A DNA stretch of 64,000 nucleotides from Cymbidium sinense (taxonomy: Eukaryota; Streptophyta; Magnoliopsida; Asparagales; Orchidaceae), in NCBI GenBank assembly GCA_021442155.1, contig CM038229.1, positions 91,297,716-91,361,715 on the forward strand, read 5' to 3'. The notes under the pieces were generated by a model, which had not been told where the DNA came from, did not search any database, and saw only the letters and a program-made list of their open reading frames with translations. Shown here piece by piece: positions 1 to 12,898 of the stretch (the first letter of the stretch is position 1; each line of letters starts with the position of its first letter). The position numbers and the translations under genes were made by a program.

Positions 1-746
1 CATCAAACAGAAAAGTTTTAATTGGAAACACATTACTGATGTGCCGGAACCTATACATCATTTATATTTTAGCTAACATTCTACCATTCTCTTTTCTCTG
101 GTTGGTTCGGTTCCTGCTGATCGAGCTTCTTATCTATTCTTACGGCTATACTGGGAAGCTGAGTTTGTTATCCTGCTCGGGCTCTGCTTCATCTGGGATT
201 TTCTATCGGATTTTTGGAGCTATGATGAATCCAGCTTTCTTTGGCTCAACCGGCTGCCAATGACTATGTGCTAGTTTTGTTTCTGGGTGGCTGCTGTTTA
301 TTATGGGACTTCTATCTTTGCTAGCTTTGGTTGCTCTGGATGGAGCCTCGTCTGGCTCAACCGGTACCAATTCTCAGATGCTAGTGATCAATCTATTTTA
401 TGTGAAAACATCTCTCTGTACCTATCTTTCTGGTTTCTCGTGGTCTTCTTAATGTTATTTCCAATTCTGGTTGCATTGGTGGTAACCTCATTTGTCCCTC
501 CATTATTACACCGGAGCCCAACTTACATTCAGTTTTAGGTTGGACTTTCTGAGCTCTTGGTTTTATTTGCTTTCCTATGCTTTTGTTTTTGTTTCATTCT
601 TTTCATCTTGTATTTTTTTTGACAGCTGATTATAGAAATTATATTTTGTAAGCTGTTTGTGGGTTTTAATCATGTTCTTTTAACTTATGTAACTCTGTTT
701 GATCAATGAAATCTGGGCGAGGCCCTCATTTTTTCCTGAAAAAAAA
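1..746 (+). mobile_element. 3' end of a plant LINE (non-LTR retrotransposon), truncated by the window edge
   Basis: The stretch is T- and G-rich, has no conserved domain, and ends with a short AATGAAATCTGGGCGAGG-type segment followed by a run of eight A at 739-746. Plant LINE 3' untranslated regions typically end this way. Two short frames (39-263 and 287-538) show no similarity I can recognise and are probably noncoding. There is an imperfect internal duplication with a 111-bp offset: TGGCTCAACCGG occurs at 242-253 and again at 353-364, with related flanks. The element body, if present, lies left of the window. It could also be the 3' end of a transcribed gene, but the short tail and lack of coding signal favour a LINE. 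Confidence 0.55.
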
Positions 747-1715
747 CTAATAAATAACTAAATAACTAATAAAAACTAATAATAATAAACAAAAAAACTA
801 ATAAAGTAACTAAAATAAATAAAGTAAACTAACTATAATAACTAATAAAACTAAAAAAAGTAATAAACTAAAACCTAATAAACAAATAATAACTAATAAC
901 TAATAAAAATAACTATAACTAAACTAATAACTAAAAAATAAAACTAATAAACTAACAAAATAAACAAATAAAACTAGTAGAACTAAACTAATAACTAATA
1001 ATAACTAACTAATAATAATAATAAATAACTAAATAAATAAAAAATAATAACTAATCAAACTAATAATAACTAACTAATAAATTAATAAAACTAATAACTA
1101 ATAATTAACTAAAACTAATAAAGAAACTAATAACTAACTAATAATAAACCTAATAAACTAAACTAATAACTAAAACTTATAATATTAAACTCATAAATAA
1201 CTAATAAACTTAATAACTACATAAAATAAACTAATAAAAAATAATAAAACTAAAAAACTAATAATTAGTAACTAAAAACTAAAAACTAAATAACTAATAA
1301 AACTAATAAACTAATAAACTAAATAACTAACTAACTAAAAACTAATAATAACTAAACTAATAAAATAATAAACTAAATAATAATAACTAATAACTAACTA
1401 AAACTAATAATAACTAAATAACTAATAACTAAACTAATAACTAAACCTAAATAACTAAACTATCTAATAACTAAAAAACTAACTAATAATAACTAAAAAC
1501 TAATAAACTAACTAAATAACTAAACTAATAAACTAATAAACTAAACTAACTAATAATAATAATAAACTAAAACTAACTAATAAACTAATAACTAACTAAT
1601 AATAACTAATAAAACTAATAAACTAAAACTAACTAAACTAATAACTAATAAACTAACTAAACTAACTAATAAAAACTAATAAAATAACTAATAACTAATA
1701 AATTAATAACTAATT

Positions 1716-1849
1716 AAAACTAAAAACTGAATAATAACTAACTAAAAAAATAACCTAAAACTAACTAACTAATAACTAATAAACTAATAACTAACTAAAA
1801 CTAAAAACTGAATAATAACTAACTAAAAAAATAACCTAAAACTAACTAA
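1716..1849. repeat. Exact 53-bp direct duplication inside the array
   Basis: Positions 1716-1768 and 1797-1849 are identical over 53 bases, an offset of 81 bp. Both copies carry a rare G (in CTGAATAATAAC), which makes the match meaningful in such simple sequence. It points to recent local duplication by slippage or unequal exchange. Confidence 0.85.
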
Positions 1850-4800
1850 GTAATAATTAATAAACTAAATAACTAACTAACTAATAACTAAAACTATAAA
1901 ACTAAATAAATAGCTAATTAATAATAATTATCTAACTAATAATAACTAATAAAACTAATAATAACTAATAATAAACTAAATAATAACTAACTAATCATAA
2001 TATAAAAGAAACTAACAATTAACTAAATAATTAACTAATAAAACTAACTGAACTAAAAACTAATAAAACTAATAAAATAAACTAAAAACTAATAAGTAAA
2101 CCTAACTAATAACTAATAATAACTAAATAACTAATAATAAAGCTAAACCTAATAACTAAAACTAATAAAACTAATAAAACTAACTAATAAATAAAAAATA
2201 AAGCTAAAAATAATAATAATAACTAATAACTAACTAACAAATTAATAAATATAACTAAAAAATAAACTAAATAATTAAACTAATAATAAAACTAACTAAT
2301 TAATAAACTAATAACTAATAAATAAACTAACTAAACTAATAATTAATAACTAATAATAATAATTAGTTAAACTAATAAACTAATAAACTAATAATAAAAA
2401 TAACTTAGTAATAATAATAAAAACTAAATAAATAATTAACTTAAATCTAATAATAAACTAAATAACTAATAAAACTAACTAACTAAATCTAATAAAATAG
2501 TAAACTAAAACTAAAAAAACTAAAAACTATTAAACTAATAAGCTAATAAACTAATAAACTAAACAAATAATAACTAACTAATAACTAATAAACTAATAAG
2601 TAATAAATACTAACTAACTAAAAATTAAATAACTAACTAATAACTAATAAACTAATAAACTAATAACTAAACTAATAACTAGCCTAATAATTAAACTAAT
2701 AACTAATAAAAATTAAACCTAATAACTAATAAAATTAATAAACTAACTAATAGATAAAATAAAATTAATAATTAATAAACCTAATAATAAATAAATAAAC
2801 TAATAACTAATAATAACTAAACTAATAAAATTAAACTAATAAATAACTAATTAATAATTAATAACTAAAACTAATTAAACCAAAAAAACTTAATAACTAA
2901 ACCTAACTAATAAAAACTAATAAATAATAACTAATAACTAAAACTAACTAAAATTAATAACTGATAATAACTAATAAAATGAACTAATAAACTAAACTAA
3001 CTAATAACTAAAACTAAAACCTAATAAAACTAAAAATAAAACTAATTAACTAACTAACGAATAACTAATATTAATAACTAATTAAAATTAACTAATAAAA
3101 TTAATAACTAACTAAAACTAATAAAATCAGACTAATAACTAATAATAACTAAATTAAAACTAAACTAATAACTATATTGAATAACTAAATAACTAATAAC
3201 TAATAACTAATAAACTAAACAAACTAATAACTAATAAACTATTAACTAACTAATAATAACTAATAATAATAAAAGCTAATTAATAACTAATTAATAAAAA
3301 TAAACTAAACTAAATAATAACTAAACTAATAACCTAGAAAAATAACTAAAACTAACTAACTAATAATAAAATGACTAAAACTAACTAACTAAACTAAGAA
3401 AACTAACTAAAAAAAGAACTAAAACCACTAATAAATTAAAACTAAATAATAAACTAACAAAAAAAACTTACTAATAACTAAACTAATAAAACTAATAAAC
3501 TACAATAACTAATAAATAATAATAAATAAAATAATAATAATAATATTAACTAATAATAACTAACTAAAAATACTTAATAAATAACTAAAAATAGAATCAC
3601 TAAACTAATAATAATAACTACTAAAATAATTAACTAATAACTTATAATAAATTTATAAAATAACTGATAAAATAAAACTAAAGCTGATTAACTAATAAAG
3701 TAATAAAACTATAATAAACTAATACCAATAATAATAATAATAATAAACTAACTAAAATAATAATAATAACTAATAATAAGTAATAATAATGAACTAATAA
3801 CTAATAATAACTAAACTAAACTTATAACTAATAACTAATAAAATTAGCTAATAACTAATAACTAATAAAACCTAAATAACTAACAAAAACTAAACTTAAA
3901 ACTAATAAAACTAATAACTAAATAACTAACAAATAATAACTAAAAACTAAACTAATAAACTAAATAACTGAATAATAACTAACTAGACCTAATAAATAAA
4001 ACCAAATAAACTAAAACTAATAAAACTAATAACTAACTTAACTAATAACTAAACTAATAAAATTAACTAATAACTAAAACACATAATAAAACTAATAATT
4101 AATAAAAACTAACTAAACTAATAGCTAATAATAACTAAATAATTAACTAACTAATAAAAATAACTTTTAAAACTAATAATAATAAACTATTAAACTAAAA
4201 ACTAACTAACCTAAAAAAACTAAATAAACTAAACTTAAAATACTAATAAATAATAAACTAAAAAATAAATAGGTAACCTAATAGGTAATAAATAATAAAA
4301 CTACTAAAACTAAATTAAAGCTAACTAATAAATAACTAATAAACTAAGAACTAAACTAACTAAAACTAACTAAACTAATAATAACTAACTAAAACTAAAT
4401 AAAATAAACTAAACTAATAATAACTAATAATGATTAATAAATAAATAACCTAATAACTAATAAAAACTAATAATAAAACTTTGCTAATAATTAAAAAACT
4501 AATAACTAACTAATAGTAAATAATAAATAAATAACTAAATAAAACTAACAAAACTAAACCTAATAATTAATAAAAACTAATAAAATTAATAATAACTAAC
4601 TAATAATAAAACTAAATAACTAATAAACTAATAAACAAATAATAAAAAAATAAACTAAAACTAATAGCTAAACCTAATAACTAAAAAAATTAACTAATAA
4701 CTAAAAACTAATAAAGTAATAACTAAAAAATAAACTAACTAACTAATAAACTAATAACTAAATAACTAACTAATAGCTAATAAAGGCACAATAAACTAAA

Positions 4801-7800
4801 TAATAAAATAATAAATAACTAAATAAGGCTAAAACTAATAACTAATAACTAAAACAAAATAATAAATTAAAATAACTAAACTAATGAGCTAAACTAAACT
4901 AATAATAATAACTAACTAAAACTAATAAAACTAATAACTAATAATTAATAACTAAACTAATAACTAAACTAACTAAACTAATAAACCAATAACTAAACTA
5001 ATAATAATATCTGATAACTACATAACTAATAATAACTAAAATAGTAATAAACTAAAATCTAAATAATAATAATAACTAATAACTAACTAAAAATTAATAA
5101 TTAAATTAATAACTAAACTAACTAATTAATAATAACTAAACTAAAACACTAATAAAACTAATAAATTATAACTAATAACTAACTAATAATAGGTAAACTA
5201 ATAAATAATAATAAAACTAATAGTAATTAACTAAAAAACTAGAACTAATAAACTAATAACTAAACTAACAAATAATTAAAAACTAATTAAACTACTAATA
5301 ATAATAATAACTAACTAAAAAACTAAACTAATAAATAACTAATAAATAAACTAATAACTAATAATAAATAAACTCATTACTAAAAGTAATAATAACTAAT
5401 AATAATAACTAAAAAACTAAACTAATAACAAATAACTAATAAAACTTAATAAATAAACTAATAAAACTAATAACTAAAATTAATAAAACTAATAACTAAA
5501 ATTAATAAAACTAATAAATAACTAATAAATAACTAACTAATAACTAACTAATAACTAACTAATAACTAATAAACTAATAAAACTAACTATTAATAAATAA
5601 TAACTAATAACTAAAATAATAATAAAAAACTAAAAAAACTAAACTAATAACTATATAACTAATAATAAATGTTACTAACTAATAAATAAATAATAAAACT
5701 AACTAAAACTAACTAATAATAATAACTAGCTAATAAAATAACTAATAATAACTAATAATGACTAATTACTAAAACTAAATAACTAAACTAAAAATTAATA
5801 ATAATAAACCTAATAAAACTAAATTAAAAATAATAAAACTAACTAAAACTAATAAAACTAAATAACTAAATAACTAAACTAATAACTTAAAAACTAAATA
5901 ACTAACTAATAACTAATTACTAATAAATAAATGACTAACTAAATTAAATTTAATAACTAATAACTAATAAAATAATAACTTAATATAACTAATAACATAA
6001 TAAACTAAAACTAACCAATATAATATAAAACCTAATAAATAAACTAATAAAATTAATAATATTAGTAAAATTAATAATAACTAAAATAATAACTAATGAC
6101 TAATAAGTAATAAATAATAATAACAATTAACTAAAACTAATAATAACTAACTAAAACTAGTAATAATAAAGTAATAAAGCTAATAATAAAACTAATAACT
6201 AGCCAATAATTAACTAATAACTAATAATAACTAAAAATAATAATAAATAACTAACTAATAATTATAACTAGCTAATAGTAAAACTAATCACTAATAAACC
6301 TAATAATAACTAAACTAACAACTAATAAAACCTAAATAAAAAACTAAATAATTAATTAACTAATAACTAACTAATAACTAATAAATATTAATAATAAAAG
6401 CTTTAATAACTAACTAATAAAAACTAACTAAAACTTATAACTAATAATAACTAATAGTAACTAAAATAAACAATAACTAATAAAAATAAATAAACTAATA
6501 AACTAATAACTAATAATAATACTAATAAATATAACTAAAATAATAAACTTACAATAACAATTAACTAATAATAAAACTAATAAAACTAATAACTTAAATA
6601 ACTAATAAACTAAACTAAATAATTAACTAATAATAATAACTAATAATAATAACTAAAAATAATTAATAACTAACAAAACTAATAAAAAAGTAATAAACTA
6701 ATAATAACTAATGATAATAAAATAACTAACTATTAAACAAATAAACTAATAACTAAATAAATAAATAAACTAATAAACTAAATAACTAAAATTAATAATA
6801 ACTAAATAACTATTAACTAATAAAATAATAATTAAAACTAACTAACTAATAATAACTAATAAGTAATAAGAACTAAAACTAACTAATAAATAAATAACTA
6901 ATAAGTAAAATAAAAAAACTAAACTAATAATAACTAAAACTAATAAATAATAAAATAAATAAAATAAACTAAATAAACTAAACCAACTAATAATAAAACT
7001 AAACAACTAATAATAAACTAAAAAACTAATAAAACTTTAATAAAAATAGTAATAAATATAATAATAACTAAACTAATTATTAACAATATCTAATAATAAT
7101 AAAAAATAAACTAATAATTAATAACTACCTAATAAAACTGATAATAAATAAATAAATTACTAATAATAACTAATACCTAATAAAAATTACCTAAAAATCT
7201 AATATCTAATAATAAATAAATAAAACTTATAATAATAATAAACTAACTAATAAAAATTAAATTAATAACTAATAATAACTAACTAACTAAACAAATAAAA
7301 CTAGTAACTAATAACTAATAAACTAACTAACTAATAATAACTAATAACTAAAATAAGTAATAATAATAAAACTAACTAATAACTAATAACTAATGACTAA
7401 CTAAAAAACTAATAACTAATAACAATAACTAATAATAAACTAAATAATAATAACTATCTAATAACTAAATAATAACTAATTAACTACTAATAACTAATTA
7501 AACATAAACTAATAACTATAATTAATAACTAACTAACTAATTAATAATAACTAATAATAATTAACTAATAAAACTAAACTAAACTAATAACTAATAACTA
7601 AATAACTAAAATTAACTAAACTAATAACTAAACTAATAAACTAATAACCTAAACTAATAACTAATAAATAATAAAATAAATAATTAATAATTAACTAAAC
7701 TAATAACCAAAATAACTAAATTAATAATAATTAATAACTAAAAACTAAATAAATGACTAATAAAATCCTAAATAACTAAAACTAAATAAAAATTAATAAA

Positions 7801-9397
7801 CTAATAATAAAACTTAAAACTAAAAACTAAATAACTAATAATAAAGCTAATAATAAATAGTAACTAATAGCTAATAAAACTAAAAACTAATAACCTAATA
7901 ATATTAATAAATAACTAAACTAAACATAATAAAAAACTAAAAAATAATAAAACTAAAACGAATAATAATAAAGTAACTAACTAATAAAACTAAACTAATA
8001 AACTAATAAAAACTAAATAAATAAACTAAACTAATAAATTAACTAATAATAATTAATAAATAATAACTAATAAACTAATAACTAAAACCAATAATAACTA
8101 ACTAAACTTAATAACTATATAGCTAATAAAATTGAACTAATAATAAATAACTACCTAATAATTAATAATAATAAACTAAATAAACTAATAAATAATAACT
8201 AATAACTAACTAAAAACCTAACTATCAAACTAATAAGTAATAAAAAACTAATCTAACTAACTAACTAATAAAAACTAATAACAAACATAATAAACTAATT
8301 ACTAAACTAATAACTAATAAACTAAACTAAACTAATAACTAATAATAATAAACTAATAAAAAACTAAATAATTATTAATAATAAACTAATAAAACTAATA
8401 ACTAATACTAACCTAAACTAATAAACTAAACAACTAAAATTAATAATAACTAAATAACTAATAACTAATAAAATAATAACTAAAATAACTAACTAATAAT
8501 AACTAATAAGTAATTAGAACTAAAAAAACTAACTAATAATAAACTAAATAATTAATTACTAAATTAAAAAAAAACTTAACTAATATCTAATAACTAAAAC
8601 TAATAAACTAATAAATAAACTAAAAAACTAATAACCTAAACTAAAAATGAATAAACTAACAACTAAATAATAAACTAATAATAATAAAAATAAACTAAAC
8701 TAACAAACTAATAAACTAACAAATAATAACTAATAATAATAAACTAAATAACTAACTAATAAAATAAACTAAACTAACTAAAATAAATCTAAAAAACTAA
8801 TAAACTAATAAACTAAAACTAATAATAATAATGACTAAACTAAATAACTAATAAAACTAATAATAATAACTAATAAATAACTAATCTAACTAAAACTAAT
8901 AACTAATAACTAAAATAAACTAAATAAAACTAACTAATAATAACTAACTAATAATTAATAAAACTAAACTAATAAATCACAAAACTAATAAATAACTAAT
9001 AAAACTAAATAACTAATAACTAAACTAATAAGAAAATAAATAATAACTAATAACTAGTTAACTAATAAACTAAAAGATAAATTAATAACTAATAATAACT
9101 AATAATAAGTAATAACTAATAATAATAACTAAATAATAAAACATATAAAAAAACTAAATAAAAAACTAAAATAATTAATAAAAACCTAATAAAACAAATT
9201 AACTAAACTAAATAAAAACCTAATAAATTAATAACTCAATAAACAATAAACTAACTAATAAATAACTAACTAATAAAAAACTAATAAAACTAATACACTA
9301 ATAAACTAATAAAATTAAAAAACTAAAACTAAAATACAACTAATAAAAATAAAAACTAATAAACTAATAAAACTAATAAAATAACTAATAATAACTA

Positions 9398-9400
<3 letters not shown>

Positions 9401-9432
<32 letters not shown>

Positions 9433-9665
9433 CTAAAATACTAACTAACTAAAACTAACTAAACAACTAAAACTAATAAACTAAACCTAATAATAAACTA
9501 ATAATAACTAAAACCAAAATAAACTAAAACTAAATCACTATAAACTAAATAAAAAACTAAAAAATAATAATAACTAACTTAAAATAATAAACTAAATAAC
9601 TAATTAATATAATAACCAAATAATAATAATAATAATAATAGTAATAATATTAATAATAATAATAA

Positions 9666-9696
<31 letters not shown>

Positions 9697-9701
9697 AATA
9701 A
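9401..9701. repeat. Pure (TAA)n microsatellite tracts
   Basis: Two nearly uninterrupted trinucleotide tracts, about 9401-9431 and 9620-9701, lie inside the larger array. The second is broken by a few single substitutions. They are the most homogeneous parts of the array. Confidence 0.85.
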
Positions 9702-10107
9702 CTAAATAACTTATAATTAATAACTAAACTAAAATTACTAAACTAACTAATAAATAAACTAATAAAATTAAATAACTAATAAACTTAAAAAACTAATAAC
9801 TAATAACTAAATAACTAATAAACTTATAAAATAACTAAACAAATAACTAATAAATAATAAAATTAATAAAATAACACTAAAAGACTAAACTAATAAACTA
9901 ATACTAATAATTAACTATCTAATAAGTAATAAAAACTAATAACTAAACTAATAATAACAACTAAACTAATAATTAATAATAAAATTAATAAAACTAATAA
10001 AACTAATAAAATAATAAAACTAACAAAACTAAATTAATAACTAAACTAATAAACTAATAAGTAATAATTAAAATATTTAAACTAATTAGTAATAAACTAA
10101 TAAAAAT

Positions 10108-10476
10108 CCTATTAATGGAACCACTTGACCTATGAGAGCAACTCCTACTAACGGAGCTTCACCCTCTTCTCTTCTGGTTTGGCCAATAATCCATTTCATC
10201 ATGCATTTAGACATATAAAAATCCCAAAGCCTCTGTGAAAATGAAGTGTCAAATATAAATAAAATTTGAAAAGATTTGCATTAGACTAAGTCATTACTCA
10301 TATCACTGATGTTGTAGTCTCTTTAGGGAGTGGGTTCAAGGACTTTAATCTCTCTCTAAATAATATCAACCTAACTCTCTTACAAAATCATATTACTTGT
10401 TTACATGGTTTTAAAGCGTAGGAGGTGTTAGCTGGCTACCACTTGAAGCGATTATAAGTCCACTAGTCTGATAGTT
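10108..10476. other. Ordinary-complexity segment between the array and the telomere block
   Basis: This 370-bp stretch has normal base composition and no open frame of note. It contains a single TTTAGGG and an imperfect GGAGTGGGTTCAAGG motif. I cannot assign it to a gene or element. It may be the remnant of an insertion into the array. Confidence 0.5.
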
Positions 10477-11484
10477 TAAACCCTAAAACTAATCCTAAAC
10501 CCTAACCTTATCCCCTAAACCCTAAACCCTAAAAGCCTAAACCCTAAACTATAAACCATAAACCCTAAAACTTATAACCCTAAACCCCAAACCCTAAACC
10601 CTAAACTAACCTTAAACTAGAAACCATAAACCCTAAGTTCTAAAAACATAAAAACTTAAAACTAAAATGAAATATAACCTAAAAAGTAAAATAAATAAAA
10701 AACTTAAACCTAAACAAAATAAAAACCTCAACTATAATATAAAAATAAAAACCTAAACTAAAAGGTAAACTAAATAAACTGAATAAACCTAAGCTTACCG
10801 ATTTACTTAATTTTCAAAAAATAATAAAATAATAAAAATAAATAAATAACACTAACCCTAAACCCTAAACCTTAAAGACTAAACCCTAAAACTCACCTTA
10901 AACCCTAAACCTTAAACCCTAAACCCTAAACCCTAAAACCTAAACTTATAACCCTAAACCCTAAACCCTGAAACCTATAACCACAAACCCTAAACCCTAA
11001 ACCTGAAATCCTAAACTGTAAAAACCTTAAAACCTAAACCTAAACTAAATAAAACCTAAAAATAAAATAAATAAATAAAAATTAAACATAAATAAAATAG
11101 CAAAATAAATAAAAATAAAAACCTAAACGAAAAGCTAAACTTAAACTTAAACCTAAAAATAAAATAAAATAAAAACTGAACTAAAATAAAATAAATAAAA
11201 CCCAAACTAAACTAAAAAATAAAATAAACCTAAAAAATAAAAAACATAAATAAAATAAAAACTAAATGTAAAATAAAAATAAAATATACCTAAAATAAAA
11301 TAAAATAAATCTAAACCTAAAAAACAAACCTAAAAATAAATCTTATACCGTAAATTAAAATAAACTAAACCTAAAATAATAACTAAATAAACTAAATAAA
11401 ATAAATTAAAACCTAAACTAAAACAACATTAAAGCCTGAACCATAAACCATAAAAACCTAAAATCCTTAAACTAAACTAAATAA
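10477..11484. repeat. Degenerate interstitial telomeric repeat (CCCTAAA)n
   Basis: Two clusters of plant telomere heptamers are visible. About nine perfect CCCTAAA words lie in 10481-10606 and about eleven in 10853-11000, with many one-base variants (CCTTAAA, CCATAAA, CCCTGAA). Between and after them the sequence decays into CCTAAA, then AAATAAA words up to about 11484. The C-rich strand is the + strand, as at the left end of a chromosome, but array DNA lies on both sides, so this is interstitial. The motif is the Arabidopsis-type telomere repeat, common in flowering plants. Confidence 0.9.
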
Positions 11485-12898
11485 AACCTAAAAATAACTA
11501 ATAACTAAACTAATAATTAAACAAAATAACTAAACTAATAAACTAAACTAATAATTAAACTAATAAAACAAAATTGATAATAACCAAACTAATAATAACT
11601 AATAACTAATAAGTAACTAAATAATAAAAAAACAAATAAATAACTAATAATTAATAACTAAAAACTAATAAAACTAATAACTAACTAATAACTAAAACTA
11701 AATAATAACTAATAATTAATAAAAAAATAAATAATAAAAATTAATAATTAATAACTAATAATAACTAATAAACTAAACTAACAATGAACTAATAATTAAA
11801 TAATAACTAAAATAATAACTGAACTGATAATTAATAATAAATAATAACTAAACTAAATAACTAAAACTAATAATAACTAATAATATCTAAAATAAAACTA
11901 ATAAACTAATAATAACTAAGAACTAACTAAATAATAATAAGATAACCTAAAACTAATAACTAACTAATTAACTAAAACAAAATAACTAAATCTAATAAAC
12001 TAATGAACTATTAACTAACTAATAACTAATTAAAACTATTAATAAAATAAACTAACTAATAATAACTAACTAAAAATAACTAATAACTAATAATAACTAA
12101 CTAACTAATAATAAAACTAACTAATAACTAATAAATTAATAAAACTAATAACTAATAGACTAAATAAAAATAAAACTAACTAATAATAGCTAATAAACTA
12201 AAATAATAAAACTAATAAACCTAACTAACTAATAATAGTAAAAATTACTAAATAATAATAATAATAATAATAATGATAACTAATAAAATTAACTAATAAC
12301 TATTAACTAATAAACTAAATTAAAAAATCTAATAACTAACTGATAAAAACCTAATAACAAATAATAAAACTAAACTAATAACAAACTAATAAACTAACTA
12401 ATAATAACTAATAAAAAATGATAAAACTAATAACTAAACTAATAAAAATAAAACTAAATAACTATACTAATAATAACAACTAACTAATAAAAAACTAAAC
12501 TAATAACTAAACTAATAACTAAATAACTAACTAATAATAAAACTAACTAATAATAAACTAATAACTAATAACTAAACTAATAAACTAATATCTAAAAAAT
12601 AAACTAACTAACTAAAATAACATAATAAAACTAAACTAATAATAACTAACTAAAAAGCTTAAAACTAATAAAATAATAAATAAACTAAAAACTAATAAAC
12701 TAACAAAAACTAAATAAACTAAACTTATAAACTAATAACTAATAAACTAATAAAAATAATAAAATCTAGCTAATAATAATTAAACTAAATAAAAACTAAA
12801 AAACTAAACTAACAAACTAACTAAAAAATAAAAAAAACTAACTAACTAAAACTAATAAAACTAAACTAAAAACTAATTAATAATAACTAAACTAATAA
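11485..12898. repeat. Second block of the CTAA/TAA array
   Basis: The same irregular CTAA/TAA/CTAAA composition as the long block resumes right after the telomere-like DNA. It ends sharply at 12898, where normal-complexity sequence begins. A short TAA run is present near 12251-12273. Confidence 0.9.

Larger units (their letters stand above)
747..10107. repeat. Long CTAA/TAA low-complexity array, nearly G-free on the + strand
   Basis: About 9.4 kb is assembled almost entirely from the words TAA, CTAA and CTAAA in irregular order; CTAATAA is a frequent heptamer. There is no fixed period over long distance. The + strand is mostly A and T with some C (7 of 60 bases in the line from 1321) and nearly no G: positions 1269-1728 contain none. 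Because every word carries TAA, and the other strand carries TTA and TAG, no open frame survives. Pure TAA runs occur inside it (about 9401-9431 and 9620-9701). It is not a known satellite that I recognise. It may be an expanded LINE tail, a degenerate telomere-like repeat, or an expanded microsatellite. Confidence 0.9.

Noticed and set aside
747..10107. Array as a CRISPR or an active telomere
   Set aside because: There are no repeat-spacer units, and the main words are not the plant telomere heptamer.
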